64,000 bases of DNA from positions 806,001 to 870,000 of the forward strand of contig JACKEI010000002.1 of assembly GCA_020633075.1 (NCBI GenBank), in the 5' to 3' direction. A model generated the notes under the pieces. It was not told the origin of the DNA. It saw nothing but the letters and a program-made list of their open reading frames with translations, and made no database searches. The first letter of the stretch is position 1, and each line of letters starts with the position of its first letter. Made by a program: the position numbers and the translations under genes. Positions 44,229 to 53,796 of the stretch are shown in pieces. Source of the stretch: Sandaracinaceae bacterium (lineage in GTDB: Bacteria > Myxococcota_A > Polyangia > Polyangiales > Houyiibacteriaceae).

Positions 44229-46988
44229 ATGACCCGTACCCCCTCTGCTTCCGCCGCTGCGCGTCTCACCCTGGCCCTGGCCCTCGCCAGCGTTGCCTTT
44301 CCGGCGCCGTCCGCTCGCGCGCAGCTCTTCGACACCGTCGACCGCTCCATCGCGGCGGGTGTCAGCAGCGCGCCCACCCCAGTCAGCGTCGGGCGCGGTG
44401 ACGGCGCAGGTGGGGTCATCGGCGAAGACAGCGGTGCGGGACGCTCCACCACGTTCGCGTTCGACTCGGACGTGCTCGGGCGGGTGCGGCTGGCCATCGC
44501 GGGTGGGGGCTGCACCCCGGCCGGCGCGTTCGGCGTGATCTACATCGACAGCGTGGCCGGCGGCGTCCTGTCCACCGCCGCGCTCGTCGACGTGGACACC
44601 CCCGAGGAAGCCGCCGTGTCCGGGGGCGCGTCGCTGATGCCCAACGTCTCGGTGCTCACCTTCGGGCCCGGCTTCGACGCCGACTTCGCGGTGGCCTTCA
44701 CGAACACCGTCGCAGGCGCCAGCGCGACGCTCTACGCCCTGACCGCCGCGGGGCAGCACACGGTGGTGGGCACCCTGGTCGCCACTCAGGTCGCTCCAGG
44801 CACGTGCTCGCGCCTCGAGATCCGCGGCATCACCCTCAGCGCCCTCGGAGTGGCGCAAGGCGCCTCCTTCGACTGGCTCGCGACGCTGCTCGACGGCACG
44901 ACGGGCTTCCGCACGAACGAGTTCCAGGGGGTCGCCTCGCCGCCTGCCAGCAACCCGCAAGCGGCCCCGGTCACGCTGGGCCAAGGGGACTTCAACCGCT
45001 TCGACACGGTCGACCGCGTCCTCATCAACGAGGTGGACGCCGACACGCCGGGCGCGGACACGCTCGAGTTCGTCGAGCTGTTCGGCGCCGCCAACACGAC
45101 GCTCGACGGGGCCGTGATCGTCTTCTTCAACGGCGCGGGCGACACCAGCTACCGGACCCTCGACTTGGACACCCACGCGCTCAACGGCGCCGGCTACGTC
45201 TTCGTGGCCAACCCGGGTGTCGCGGGCGCGGCCCTCACCTTCGCCAACGGCACGCTGCAGAACGGGCCTGACGCCGTCGCGCTCTACCTCGCGGCCTCGT
45301 TCGCGAACGGCACCACGGTCACCGACGCGGAGCTGGTCGACGCCCTCGTGTACGGAAACTCCGCCGCCTCCACCACGCTGCTGCTGGACACGCTGACGCC
45401 GAGCCAGGCGATGATCGCAGAGGGCGCGAGCGCCTCCGAGCGCGAGGCCAAGAGCATCCAGCGCTGCCCCAACGGCGCGGGCAGCCCGCGCGTGACCGCC
45501 GCCTTCCAGATCAGCTCTCCGTCACCTGGCGAGGCGAACGTCTGCGCGTACTGCGGCGATGGCTTCGTCGACGCGGACGAGCAATGCGACGACGGCGCCG
45601 GCGTGAACGGCAGCGGGACGTCGTGCTGCGCGGTCAACTGCCGCTTCCGCGCGAGCGGTGACGTATGCACGGGCACGAGCTTGGACGTCTGCGACGCGGA
45701 AGACACCTGCGACGGTGCCGGGCTGTGCGTGGACAACCGCGTCAGCGCGGGCACCGCGTGCCGTCCTGTGATCGGCGACTGCGACGTGGCCGAGGTGTGC
45801 GACGGGATGAGCCCCTCTTGCCCCGCGGACGCCGTCCGCTCGGGTTCGGTGTGCCGTCCCGCGATGGGCGACTGCGACGTGGCCGAGATGTGCGAAGGGA
45901 GCAGCCACGACTGTCCCGCGGACGGGTTCGCGCTGGGGACCGTCTGCCGGCCGTCCACCGGCGAGTGCGACCCGGTCGAGGTCTGCGCAGGGACCGCGCC
46001 GGACTGCCCCAGCGACACGTTCCTCATGAACGGCACGCTCTGTGGCGACAGCTTGGCGTGCAACGGCCAGGACGTGTGCATGAGCGGCGTGTGCGCCCCC
46101 GGCACGGCGCTCGACTGCAACGACTCGAACGCCTGCACCACGGACTCCTGCGTGGAGCCCGGCAGCTGCGCCCACATGGGCGTCGCGGACTGCTGCAACG
46201 TGGACGGCGACTGCGATGACGGGGACCTCTGCACCGCAGACACCTGCAGTGGCCCTGGCGGCACCTGCGGCGCCAGTCCCATCACCGACTGCTGTGTGAG
46301 TGACGTAGACTGCGACGACGCCAACCTGTGCACCACCGAGACCTGCAACCTCACGACCAACCGCTGCGAGCGCGGCGCCGTGAGCAACTGCTGCGTGAGC
46401 GACGCGGACTGCGGCGACGCGAACGTGTGCACCGCGGACACCTGTGACGTCGGCAGCGGTACCTGCAGCAACGTCCTGGACGCGGACTGCTGCCTCACCG
46501 ACGGAGACTGCAGTGACGCCGAGACCTGCACCCTGGACCTCTGCGATCCCACCCTGCACACCTGCTCCAACGCGCTCATCGCGGGTTGCTGCACCGCGGA
46601 TGGCGAGTGCGACGACGGCGACGACTGCACCGCAGACAGCTGCTCGCTCGCGACCAGCATGTGCGTCAACGCGGCGGTTCCGGGCTGTGGTGCGCCCGAC
46701 GGCGGTGTGCCGCTCGATGGTGGAGCAGGCGACGACGGCGGCGTGCTGGACGACGGCGGTGTGGCCACCGACGGTGGCGCGGCGGACGACGCTGGCAGCA
46801 CCGACGACGCCGGCGGTCGCGACGCGGGCCAGCGAGATGGCGGGCGCAGCGACGCGTCGGTCATGTCCGGCGGTATGTCGGGCGGCGCCTGCGCGGTGAG
46901 GCGCGTGAGCGACGCGGACGATACCTCGTGGGCCTGGGCGGTGCTCGGCTTGTTGGCCGCGTGCCGAGCGCGCCGCCGGCGGAGCTGA
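44229..46988 (+). CDS. large Cys-repeat surface protein with MYXO-CTERM-like tail
   Basis: 919 residues. It has a signal peptide (LALALASVAFPAPSARAQ), a beta-rich region to about 255 and a lamin-tail domain (VLINEVDADTPGADTLEFVELFG). A Cys-rich stretch from about 435 to 820 starts with YCGDGFVDADEQCDDG (DUF4215-like). It goes on to repeats of CDVAEVCDG type and then a run of DCxxDxDCDDxxxCTxxxC units, like disintegrin/EGF-type repeats. A Gly/Asp linker leads to the tail SGGACAVRR, a hydrophobic WAWAVLGLLAA and RARRRRS, the MYXO-CTERM pattern for cell-surface sorting. ATG 44229 follows GGGAGGAG. An adhesin or scaffold is likely. Confidence 0.85.
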   Translation: MTRTPSASAAARLTLALALASVAFPAPSARAQLFDTVDRSIAAGVSSAPTPVSVGRGDGAGGVIGEDSGAGRSTTFAFDSDVLGRVRLAIAGGGCTPAGAFGVIYIDSVAGGVLSTAALVDVDTPEEAAVSGGASLMPNVSVLTFGPGFDADFAVAFTNTVAGASATLYALTAAGQHTVVGTLVATQVAPGTCSRLEIRGITLSALGVAQGASFDWLATLLDGTTGFRTNEFQGVASPPASNPQAAPVTLGQGDFNRFDTVDRVLINEVDADTPGADTLEFVELFGAANTTLDGAVIVFFNGAGDTSYRTLDLDTHALNGAGYVFVANPGVAGAALTFANGTLQNGPDAVALYLAASFANGTTVTDAELVDALVYGNSAASTTLLLDTLTPSQAMIAEGASASEREAKSIQRCPNGAGSPRVTAAFQISSPSPGEANVCAYCGDGFVDADEQCDDGAGVNGSGTSCCAVNCRFRASGDVCTGTSLDVCDAEDTCDGAGLCVDNRVSAGTACRPVIGDCDVAEVCDGMSPSCPADAVRSGSVCRPAMGDCDVAEMCEGSSHDCPADGFALGTVCRPSTGECDPVEVCAGTAPDCPSDTFLMNGTLCGDSLACNGQDVCMSGVCAPGTALDCNDSNACTTDSCVEPGSCAHMGVADCCNVDGDCDDGDLCTADTCSGPGGTCGASPITDCCVSDVDCDDANLCTTETCNLTTNRCERGAVSNCCVSDADCGDANVCTADTCDVGSGTCSNVLDADCCLTDGDCSDAETCTLDLCDPTLHTCSNALIAGCCTADGECDDGDDCTADSCSLATSMCVNAAVPGCGAPDGGVPLDGGAGDDGGVLDDGGVATDGGAADDAGSTDDAGGRDAGQRDGGRSDASVMSGGMSGGACAVRRVSDADDTSWAWAVLGLLAACRARRRRS

Positions 46989-47077
46989 GCGCGGGTACCG
47001 GACCGCTGCGGGTCACCGTTCCCCGCGGTGGCTCCGGCGGTGGAGGCATTGCGCGTCGGGTCGCCATGCTGGTGGGA

Positions 47078-47100
47078 CGGCCGGGGGGATGTGCCGGCCG
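47078..47100. terminator. GC hairpin between convergent genes
   Basis: CGGCCGG and CCGGCCG arms (7 bp) around a 9-nt loop, between the Cys-repeat protein stop and the epimerase stop. No U tract on either strand. Confidence 0.35.
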
Positions 47101-47107
47101 GGCGCTC

Positions 47108-48040
47108 TCAGCCGAGGCTGGCGACCGCGTCCCGCACGGCGGTGCGCCAGTCGGCCAGCACGGGGGCCTGACCCGCGCTGCGGAGGTGCGCGGTGAGCGC
47201 GTCCGTGGGGAAGTCCCCACCGAAGCGGCTCATGCCGTAGAGCAGGAAGTACTCGGACGCCTGCCCCCGGAAGATGGCCGTGGGGAAGGGCGGCCTCTTG
47301 GGCGAAAGCGGGAGGCCCGTGGCGCGGGCGTACTCCTCGAGCAGCGCGTGCCACGTGATGTGGTGGTCCGCGAAGTTGAGGGGCGCGTTGGCCGGCCCGG
47401 CCGCGAGCAGCGCCGCGGTCAGGACCCCCAGATTGGGCACGCCGATCATGCTCGCGCGCACGTCTCCCTTGCCGGACATGAACAGGCTCCCGTCGCGCAG
47501 GCCGCCGACGATGACCGGCGAGGTGAAGACGTCCCCGCGACCGATCACCATGGGCAGGCGCAGCAGCGTGTAGGGCAGCCCGGCCTGCTCGATGCGCTGC
47601 TCCGCCAGCGCCTTCGAGCGCGCGTAGGCGAGCGCGGCGTAGCGGATGCGGTGAGTGCTCTCCACCCTAGCCTGACCGAGCGCGCGCGCGCCGTACACGC
47701 TGACGGAGCTGATCTGCACAAAGTGCGCGCAGCCCCGAGCGGCGCCCCAGCGCAGCATCTTCTCCGTGCCGCCGGTGTTGACCGCGAACATGACGGAGTT
47801 CGGCACGCGTGGGTTCACGATGCCAGCCGTGTGGATGATGGCGTCCACCGGGCCGCTCGGCAGCGCGCCCTCGAGCGCGTCGCGCGTCAGGTCCAGACGC
47901 ACCTCGCCGAGCGCGGCGTCGGCCTCGCGCCCGAAGACCTGAGCCACTACATGATGGCCGGCCGCACGCAGGTGCTCGGCGATGGCGCTGCCGACACAGC
48001 CGTCCGCTCCGGTGACGACGATTCGTTGGGGTGCTGTCAT
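47108..48040 (-). CDS. NAD-dependent epimerase/dehydratase family protein
   Basis: 310-residue extended SDR. The cofactor motif is VVTGADGCVGSAIAEHL at residues 8-24, and Asp in RLDLTRDAL. The family pattern IIHTAGIVNP, QISSVSVYGAR and the YxxxK pair in AYARSKALAEQ follow. These enzymes reduce or epimerise sugar nucleotides, sterols or flavonols; the substrate is not predictable here. ATG 48040 is preferred, since a TAGACG hexamer lies 8 nt upstream; a GTG at 48058 would add six residues. Single gene, convergent with the Cys-repeat protein. Confidence 0.85.
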   Translation of the reverse strand: MTAPQRIVVTGADGCVGSAIAEHLRAAGHHVVAQVFGREADAALGEVRLDLTRDALEGALPSGPVDAIIHTAGIVNPRVPNSVMFAVNTGGTEKMLRWGAARGCAHFVQISSVSVYGARALGQARVESTHRIRYAALAYARSKALAEQRIEQAGLPYTLLRLPMVIGRGDVFTSPVIVGGLRDGSLFMSGKGDVRASMIGVPNLGVLTAALLAAGPANAPLNFADHHITWHALLEEYARATGLPLSPKRPPFPTAIFRGQASEYFLLYGMSRFGGDFPTDALTAHLRSAGQAPVLADWRTAVRDAVASLG

Positions 48041-48048
48041 GGGTTGCA

Positions 48049-48054
48049 CGTCTA
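48049..48054 (-). promoter_or_regulatory. -10-like TAGACG of the epimerase gene
   Basis: TAGACG on the minus strand ends 8 nt before the ATG at 48040, without a ribosome site between. Confidence 0.35.
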
Positions 48055-48073
48055 GCACGGCGAGAGCGCCCGC

Positions 48074-49258
48074 TCAGGCTGCCGCGTCGGCGACCGATGC
48101 CCGACGAGCGTCGCGGTGTCCCAGCAGCTCGGCAAGGCGCACGTGCGTCCGCCCCAGCCGCTCGGTGTAGATGCGCGCCCACTCGGTGTCGGGCAGGCGG
48201 CCGTGAGCCCGCAGCGCGGCAGCGTCCGCCCGCGCCACCAGGGCCAGCTTCTCCCCGGACACGGCCGTCGGGCGCGGGATGGAGCCCAACTTCCCCGCAG
48301 CGTCGAGCAGCGCGTCGCGCACGGGCTGTCCGCCGCGAGCGAGACAGAAGTCCAAGATGGACCAGGAGAGCTCGGCGTGGTCCCGCTCCTCGCGCGCGAT
48401 GCACGCCAGCACGGCGCCCGTGACCGGCTCCTCGCACGCGTCCCGACAGGCGGCGGCGACGTCGGCGTTGTAGTCCTCCAGCAGGCAGCCGTCGTTCAGG
48501 CTCTCGAGGGCCAGGTGCACGAAGGCGTCGCCGCGCACGTCCAGCCCCTGCACCAGCAGCTCCGGCATGCTCTCCACCGAGTGCGAGCGCCCCCCGTAGC
48601 CGGCCGCCAGCGCAAAGCACAGACGGGTGTGCGCGATCTCCTCCTGCGCGGCTGTGAACGTCCGCGTCACCAGCTCGGCCGGCGCGCCCACCGCGATCAG
48701 CGTCCAGGCCACGCGCGCGAAGGCCGGCACGCTGGCGTGCTCCTTCTGGGCGTCGTGCAGCCAGAGCGCCTCGAGGGCCGCGCAGGTGGGGGCGTCGAGC
48801 CCCTCGACGCTGGGCCTGTCCCCCTCGGTCCAGTCGCTGCCGGCCCGTAGCTCGGGGTGCCGCACACGCCCGCGGATGCGGAGGGGCCGGCCCCACGCGC
48901 CTCCCATGCCGGCCGCGAGAGCCACGAGACCGACTCCGCCCACGCCGCCGACGACACCGCCTGCCGCGCCCGCCACACCGAGAAACGCCATACCCATGGC
49001 CGTCGCCATGGACTCCCCCTCGCGCCGCATCCGCAACCCGTAGACCACCCCCGCGATGACCGTCCCCAGCCCCAGCAGGACCTGCAGCGCGGCCAGTCCT
49101 ATGAACAGAACGAACAAGATGCCGACCGCGTTGGCGTTGGCTTGCAGGACACCAGCGAAGTAGACCGCCGCGTTCAGCGCGCCGATGACGAAGGTCGCGA
49201 GGAGCAGCGCGCGCGTGACGGTGCGCGCCCGGAGGATCGATGCGTCGGTGGTGGCCAT
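48074..49258 (-). CDS. ferritin-like protein with N-terminal membrane segments
   Basis: 394 residues. Three hydrophobic segments occupy about 15-120, including a Gly-rich one (GVAGAAGGVVGGVGGVGLVAL). From about 165 there is a ferritin-like four-helix domain with iron-type ligands: HDAQKEHASVPAFARVAW, AAQEEIAHTRLCFAL, and CIAREERDHAELSWSI. The spacing of Glu and ExxH residues supports a diiron site. The family is common in myxobacteria, but no reaction is known. ATG 49258 is used; ATG 49267 adds three residues. Single gene upstream of the epimerase on the same strand, 34 bp away. Confidence 0.75.
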   Translation of the reverse strand: MATTDASILRARTVTRALLLATFVIGALNAAVYFAGVLQANANAVGILFVLFIGLAALQVLLGLGTVIAGVVYGLRMRREGESMATAMGMAFLGVAGAAGGVVGGVGGVGLVALAAGMGGAWGRPLRIRGRVRHPELRAGSDWTEGDRPSVEGLDAPTCAALEALWLHDAQKEHASVPAFARVAWTLIAVGAPAELVTRTFTAAQEEIAHTRLCFALAAGYGGRSHSVESMPELLVQGLDVRGDAFVHLALESLNDGCLLEDYNADVAAACRDACEEPVTGAVLACIAREERDHAELSWSILDFCLARGGQPVRDALLDAAGKLGSIPRPTAVSGEKLALVARADAAALRAHGRLPDTEWARIYTERLGRTHVRLAELLGHRDARRASVADAAA

Positions 49259-49351
49259 GGGCCCCATCAGACCACGAAGGCCGGCCCCAAGGCGAGCCCC
49301 CGCCGCCGAGCTCGGCCCGGCTCATACCGCAGGATGGAAGGCGTCCGGCGC

Positions 49352-50887
49352 TCAGTTGGCGCGCAGCGTGCGCAGCCCCCGCTCGGCGGCCGAGCGGAAG
49401 CAGGAGTAGCAGTCCCGGGTACCGAAGGTCCCGCAGCCGCGACGCGACGCGTTCACCGTGCGCTCGAGGGCGGCCGTGGCGCTGGGGTGGCGCACCGCGA
49501 CGATGCCGTCCACGGCGGCGCGACGCTCGGTGCAGCCGCTCGCTCCTTCGTAGGCGGCCACAGCCCGCACCCACGTGGGGAGCTCGTCGCCGCTGGCCAA
49601 GAGCGCGCGCGCCGCGGCACGTCGGTCGCTGCCGCTGCTCGCGTGCAGTAGCTGCCGCACCAGGGGGCTGTCGGCGTCTGCCTCAGCCGGCGTGCTGGGG
49701 GCCTCCTCGGGTGCGGCCTCTTCGATGGCGGCCTCCTCGGCGGCGATCACCTCGGGGTCTTCGTGTTCTTCGCTGGACCCGAGCGCGTAGCCCAAGCCCA
49801 TGCCGAGGACGCCGAGCGTGATGGAGAACATGAGCGCCGCCGCCCCGCCAGCCAGCAGGCGTTGCCGCCAGACAGGCGGGAGCTTGCCGCCCTCCTCGGT
49901 GGCGTGGGACTGCGTGACGCCGCCCCGGGTGGTGCCGGCGTAGGCCATCTCACGTAGCCTGTCGCGCACGTCGGACGCGCTCGCGGGGCGGTCCTCGGGA
50001 CGGGCCGAGAGGAGCTGCTGGATGAGGGCGCGGAGCTCCGGCGGGGCCGGCTCGCGCCCTTCGGGCCGCGCGGGCGGTGGGGCCTTCTCGGTCAGCTGCA
50101 GCGTGAGAATGCCCGTGAAGTCCAGGTCGGTGTCGAAGAGGGGCCGCCCGCTGACCATCTCCCACAGCAGCGCGCCCAGCGCGTAGAGGTCCGCTGCGGC
50201 CGTGACGGCCTGACCGGCGCCTTGCTCTGGGGCCATGTAGCCGGGGGTGCCCATGACCACGCCCACCCGCGTGAGGGTGCGCAGGCGCTCCGGTGCGGGC
50301 GTCTCGCGGCCAGCGTTGCGTACGCGCGCGATGCCGAAGTCCAGGATGGTGGCCCGGTAGCTCCCGTCTCCCTCCGTGGTGATCAGCACGTTGTCCGGCT
50401 TGAGGTCGCGGTGGACGATCTCGTCGGCGTGGGCGGTGGCCAGCGCGTCGGCGACCTGCGCGGCGATCAGGCAGGCGCTCTGCCAGGGGAGCGCCCCCTC
50501 TTTCTCGATCAGCCCGTGCACGCTGCTGCCGCGCACGAGCGGCATGACCATGTAGCTGCTGCCGTCCGGCAGCTCTCCGAAGTCCAGGGCGGAGATGATG
50601 TTGGGGTGGTCCAGCTGCGCCATCGCGAGGGCCTCACGCTCGAAGCGCTCCTGCACCACGGCGTGGTCCTCGAAGTCGGGCAGCAGGATCTTGAGCGCCA
50701 GGCGATGCCGGAGCCGCAGGTGCTCCACCGCCAGCACGGCGCCCATACCCCCCGAGGCGATCAGCTCGATGACCTTGTAGCGGCCGTCGATCTCCCGGCC
50801 GATCCAGGCGCTCGCGTCGAACTCCGACGCGTTGTGCGGCTCGCCGGCCTCGCGAGCGGTCTGGGTGGGGGCCGTGGCAATCGACAT
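49352..50887 (-). CDS. membrane-anchored Ser/Thr protein kinase
   Basis: 511 residues. Kinase domain about 36-300: IASGGMGAVLAVEH (Gly loop), ALKILL (Lys), HRDLKPDNVLI (catalytic Asp), ILDFGIARV and GTPGYMAPEQGAG. All residues for activity are present. One membrane helix lies near residue 350 (LFSITLGV-type segment before GLGYALGSS), then an acidic Glu/Ala-rich linker. A helical C-terminal region of HEAT-like form carries Cys pairs (RRGCGTFGTRDCYSCFRS). The last part is presumably periplasmic and may sense a signal. ATG 50887; an earlier in-frame ATG at 51034 would overlap cysD. Divergent from cysD. Confidence 0.9.
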   Translation of the reverse strand: MSIATAPTQTAREAGEPHNASEFDASAWIGREIDGRYKVIELIASGGMGAVLAVEHLRLRHRLALKILLPDFEDHAVVQERFEREALAMAQLDHPNIISALDFGELPDGSSYMVMPLVRGSSVHGLIEKEGALPWQSACLIAAQVADALATAHADEIVHRDLKPDNVLITTEGDGSYRATILDFGIARVRNAGRETPAPERLRTLTRVGVVMGTPGYMAPEQGAGQAVTAAADLYALGALLWEMVSGRPLFDTDLDFTGILTLQLTEKAPPPARPEGREPAPPELRALIQQLLSARPEDRPASASDVRDRLREMAYAGTTRGGVTQSHATEEGGKLPPVWRQRLLAGGAAALMFSITLGVLGMGLGYALGSSEEHEDPEVIAAEEAAIEEAAPEEAPSTPAEADADSPLVRQLLHASSGSDRRAAARALLASGDELPTWVRAVAAYEGASGCTERRAAVDGIVAVRHPSATAALERTVNASRRGCGTFGTRDCYSCFRSAAERGLRTLRAN

Positions 50888-51012
50888 CGGAGGCAGCATA
50901 GCAGCACTTTGCCGGCGTGACGGGTGGTGTCTGGAACGTGCGTGGACCGTAACGTGCGCCGGCTTGAACTTGAGTGCGGGGGACGCTACCCGTACGGCCG
51001 TGAGGAACCGAC

Positions 51013-51927
51013 TTGCAACTCGATAGCCGAACACTCAGTCATCTCCAGCAGCTAGAGGCGGAGAGCATCCACATCATCCGGGAGGCTGCGGCCGAGTTCG
51101 ACAAGCCGGTCATGCTGTACAGCATCGGCAAGGACTCGTCGGTGCTGCTGCGGCTGGCGCTGAAGGCCTTTGCGCCCGGGCGCATCCCCTTCCCGCTGCT
51201 GCACGTGGACACCACCTGGAAGTTCCGGGAGATGATCACCTTCCGTGCCGAGATGCAGAAGCGCTACGACTTCGACCTGATCGTGCACACCAACCCGGCC
51301 GGCGCCAACGGCGAGATCACGCCGTTCACGCACGGCAGCAACAAGTACACGGGCGTGATGAAGACGGACGCGCTGAAGCAGGCGCTCACGCAGCACGGCT
51401 TCGACTGTGCGTTCGGCGGGGCGCGGCGCGACGAAGAGAAGTCGCGCGCGAAGGAGCGGGTGTACTCGTTCCGCGACCGCTTCCAGCAGTGGGACCCGAA
51501 GAACCAGCGGCCGGAGCTGTGGAACCTCTACAACGGGAAGATCAACCAGGGCGAGAGCACGCGGGTGTTCCCGATCTCCAACTGGACCGAGCTCGACGTG
51601 TGGCTCTACATCTACCTGGAGCAGATCCCCGTGCCGTCGCTGTACTTCGCGGCGCCGCGTCCGGTGGTGGACCGGCAGGGGACCATGATCATGGTCGATG
51701 ACGACCGCATGCCCTTCGAGCCCGGCGAGAAGCCGCGCGAGGAGGTGGTGCGCTTCCGCACGCTCGGCTGCTACCCGCTCACGGGCGCGGTGCACTCCAC
51801 GGCGGACACGCTGCCCAAGGTCATCCAAGAGATGCTGCTGAACAAGCACTCGGAGCGCCAGGGGCGCTTGATCGACTCCGACGAGGACGGCTCGATGGAG
51901 AAGAAGAAGAAGGAAGGCTACTTCTGA
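51013..51927 (+). CDS. cysD: sulfate adenylyltransferase subunit 2
   Basis: 304-residue PP-loop ATP pyrophosphatase that with CysN makes adenylylsulfate from sulfate and ATP. The PP-loop motif is LYSIGKDSSVLLRL near residue 35. HVDTTWKFREM, GARRDEEKSRAKER and RFRTLGCYPLTGAV are conserved family parts. The start is TTG at 51013, with GAGGA 6 nt upstream; no ATG precedes the conserved N-terminal helix, so the rare start is convincing and may lower expression. Its TGA overlaps the cysN ATG by 1 nt, giving a coupled operon. Confidence 0.96.
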   Translation: MQLDSRTLSHLQQLEAESIHIIREAAAEFDKPVMLYSIGKDSSVLLRLALKAFAPGRIPFPLLHVDTTWKFREMITFRAEMQKRYDFDLIVHTNPAGANGEITPFTHGSNKYTGVMKTDALKQALTQHGFDCAFGGARRDEEKSRAKERVYSFRDRFQQWDPKNQRPELWNLYNGKINQGESTRVFPISNWTELDVWLYIYLEQIPVPSLYFAAPRPVVDRQGTMIMVDDDRMPFEPGEKPREEVVRFRTLGCYPLTGAVHSTADTLPKVIQEMLLNKHSERQGRLIDSDEDGSMEKKKKEGYF

Positions 51928-53780
51928 TGTCGGACTTCCATGAGAAAGACCTGATCGCGGCGGACATCGAGGCCTACCTCGAGAAGTACCGGGGCAAAGA
52001 GCTGTGCCGCTTCGTGGCCATCGGCTCGGTGGACGACGGCAAGAGCACGCTCATCGGGCGCCTGCTGTACGACACGGGCATGGTCTTCGAGGACCAGCTC
52101 GAGGCGCTGCAGAAGGGCAAGCGCCTGGACGACGGCAGCATCGACCTCTCGCTCTTGACCGACGGGCTCACGGCGGAGCGCGAGCAGGGCATCACCATCG
52201 ACGTGGCCTACCGCTACTTCTCGACGGAGAAGCGCAAGTTCATCATCGCGGACACGCCGGGGCACGTGCAGTACACGCGCAACATGGTGACGGGCGCGTC
52301 CACGGCGAACGTGGCGCTGATCCTGATCGACGCGCGTAAGGGCGTGCTCGAGCAGTCGCGTCGGCACGCGTTCGTGGCGTCGTTGCTGGGCATCCCGCAC
52401 CTCGCGGTCTGCATCAACAAGATGGACCTGGTGGACTTCTCGGAGGCGGTGTTCGAGCAGATCAGCGCGGACTTCCGGGCCTACGCGGAGAGCATGAAGC
52501 TCTCGTTCAAGACCATCACCTGCTTCCCGGTGAGCGCGAAGCTGGGCGACAACTGCGTCGAGAAGAGCCAGAACACGCCTTGGTACAAGGGTGAGAGCGT
52601 GCTCGAGCACCTCGAGAACGTGCCGGTGGCGCAGGACCGGGACATGGAGCACTTCCGCTTCCCGGTGCAGTACGTGATCCGCCCGAACCTGGACTACCGC
52701 GGGTTCGCGGGAGAGATCGCGAGCGGCGTGGTCAAGAAGGGGGACACGCTGGTGGTGCTGCCCTCGGGCAAGTCGTCCAAGGTCAAGGCCATCGACGTGT
52801 ACGAGGGGGAGCTCGAGGAGGCGTTCACGCCGCAGTCGGTGACCATCCGTCTCGAGGACGAGATCGACATCAGCCGCGGCGACATGCTGGTGCACGCGGA
52901 CGACCTGCCGCACGTGAAGCGCACCTTCGACGCGCACGTGGTGTGGATGCACGAGACCCCGCTCGACCGTCAGAAGAGCTACCTGATCAAGCACACCACG
53001 CAGCACGTGCGGGCGGAGATCCGCGACGTGCAGTTCAAGGTGGACATGGCGTCGCTCGAGAACGTGCCGGCCGAGACGCTGGGGCTCAACGACATCGGGC
53101 GCGTGACGCTGGCGTGCCGGCGCGCGGTGTACTTCGACCCGTACCGGCAGAACCGCGCGACGGGCGCGTTCATCATCGTGGACTCGCTGACCAACAGCAC
53201 GGTGGGCGCGGGCATGATCGTGGGCGAGCGGGGCGAGGCCTCGCAGGGGCTGGACGCCGCCATGGCGGAGCTGCGCGCCGGCTCGAGCATGATGCCGAAG
53301 ACGCAGGTCAGCCCGCGTGAGCGCGTGGAGCGCCTGGGTCAGAAGGGGGCCACCGTGTGGCTCACCGGCCTGCCGGGCTCGGGCCGCTGGACGCTGGCTT
53401 ACGCGCTCGAGCGGCAGCTCTTCGACCAGGGGCGCGCGGCCACCGTGGTGGACCCGACCGACGCCTCGCTCGACACGATGGTGACGGCCTGCAAGGCCTG
53501 CACGGACGCCGGCCTGGTCACCATCTGCGCCTTCCCCGCGTACTCCGCTGGCGACCGCGACATGCTGCGCGAGCGCATCGGTGGCGACCGCGTGGTGCAG
53601 GTCTTCGTGGACACCGACCCCGAGCTCTGCAAGCAGCGCCGCCCCTCGGCCAACTTCGACGGCTTCACCGCCCCCGAGAACGCCGACGTCAGCGTCGGCC
53701 TCGACAAGATGCGCATCGACGAGGCCGTCAAGCTCATCGTCAACGCCCTCGCCGCGCGCGGGCAGTTCCCCACGGGCTGA
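51927..53780 (+). CDS. cysN: sulfate adenylyltransferase subunit 1 with degenerate APS-kinase domain
   Basis: 617 residues. Residues 1-440 are CysN, the GTPase partner of CysD: GSVDDGKSTLIGRL, DTPGHVQYTRN, NKMDLVD, then two beta-barrels. Residues about 465-617 correspond to the APS kinase (CysC) domain of CysNC fusions, but the P-loop reads GLPGSGRWT (481-489), with the essential Lys replaced by Arg and Ser/Thr by Trp. The DGDxxR segment is replaced by VVDPTDASLD. The later part (VQVFVDTDPELCKQRRPSANF) remains recognisable. The tail is therefore likely a pseudo-kinase with a structural or regulatory role, and PAPS formation would need another enzyme or an APS-reductase route. Confidence 0.93.
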   Translation: MSDFHEKDLIAADIEAYLEKYRGKELCRFVAIGSVDDGKSTLIGRLLYDTGMVFEDQLEALQKGKRLDDGSIDLSLLTDGLTAEREQGITIDVAYRYFSTEKRKFIIADTPGHVQYTRNMVTGASTANVALILIDARKGVLEQSRRHAFVASLLGIPHLAVCINKMDLVDFSEAVFEQISADFRAYAESMKLSFKTITCFPVSAKLGDNCVEKSQNTPWYKGESVLEHLENVPVAQDRDMEHFRFPVQYVIRPNLDYRGFAGEIASGVVKKGDTLVVLPSGKSSKVKAIDVYEGELEEAFTPQSVTIRLEDEIDISRGDMLVHADDLPHVKRTFDAHVVWMHETPLDRQKSYLIKHTTQHVRAEIRDVQFKVDMASLENVPAETLGLNDIGRVTLACRRAVYFDPYRQNRATGAFIIVDSLTNSTVGAGMIVGERGEASQGLDAAMAELRAGSSMMPKTQVSPRERVERLGQKGATVWLTGLPGSGRWTLAYALERQLFDQGRAATVVDPTDASLDTMVTACKACTDAGLVTICAFPAYSAGDRDMLRERIGGDRVVQVFVDTDPELCKQRRPSANFDGFTAPENADVSVGLDKMRIDEAVKLIVNALAARGQFPTG

Positions 53781-53796
53781 CCGTCCTTCAGGTTCC

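Noticed and set aside
46190..46690. Regularly spaced repeats that might be a CRISPR array
   Set aside because: They are in-frame Cys-repeat codons with no constant repeat of 24-40 bp and no unique spacers.
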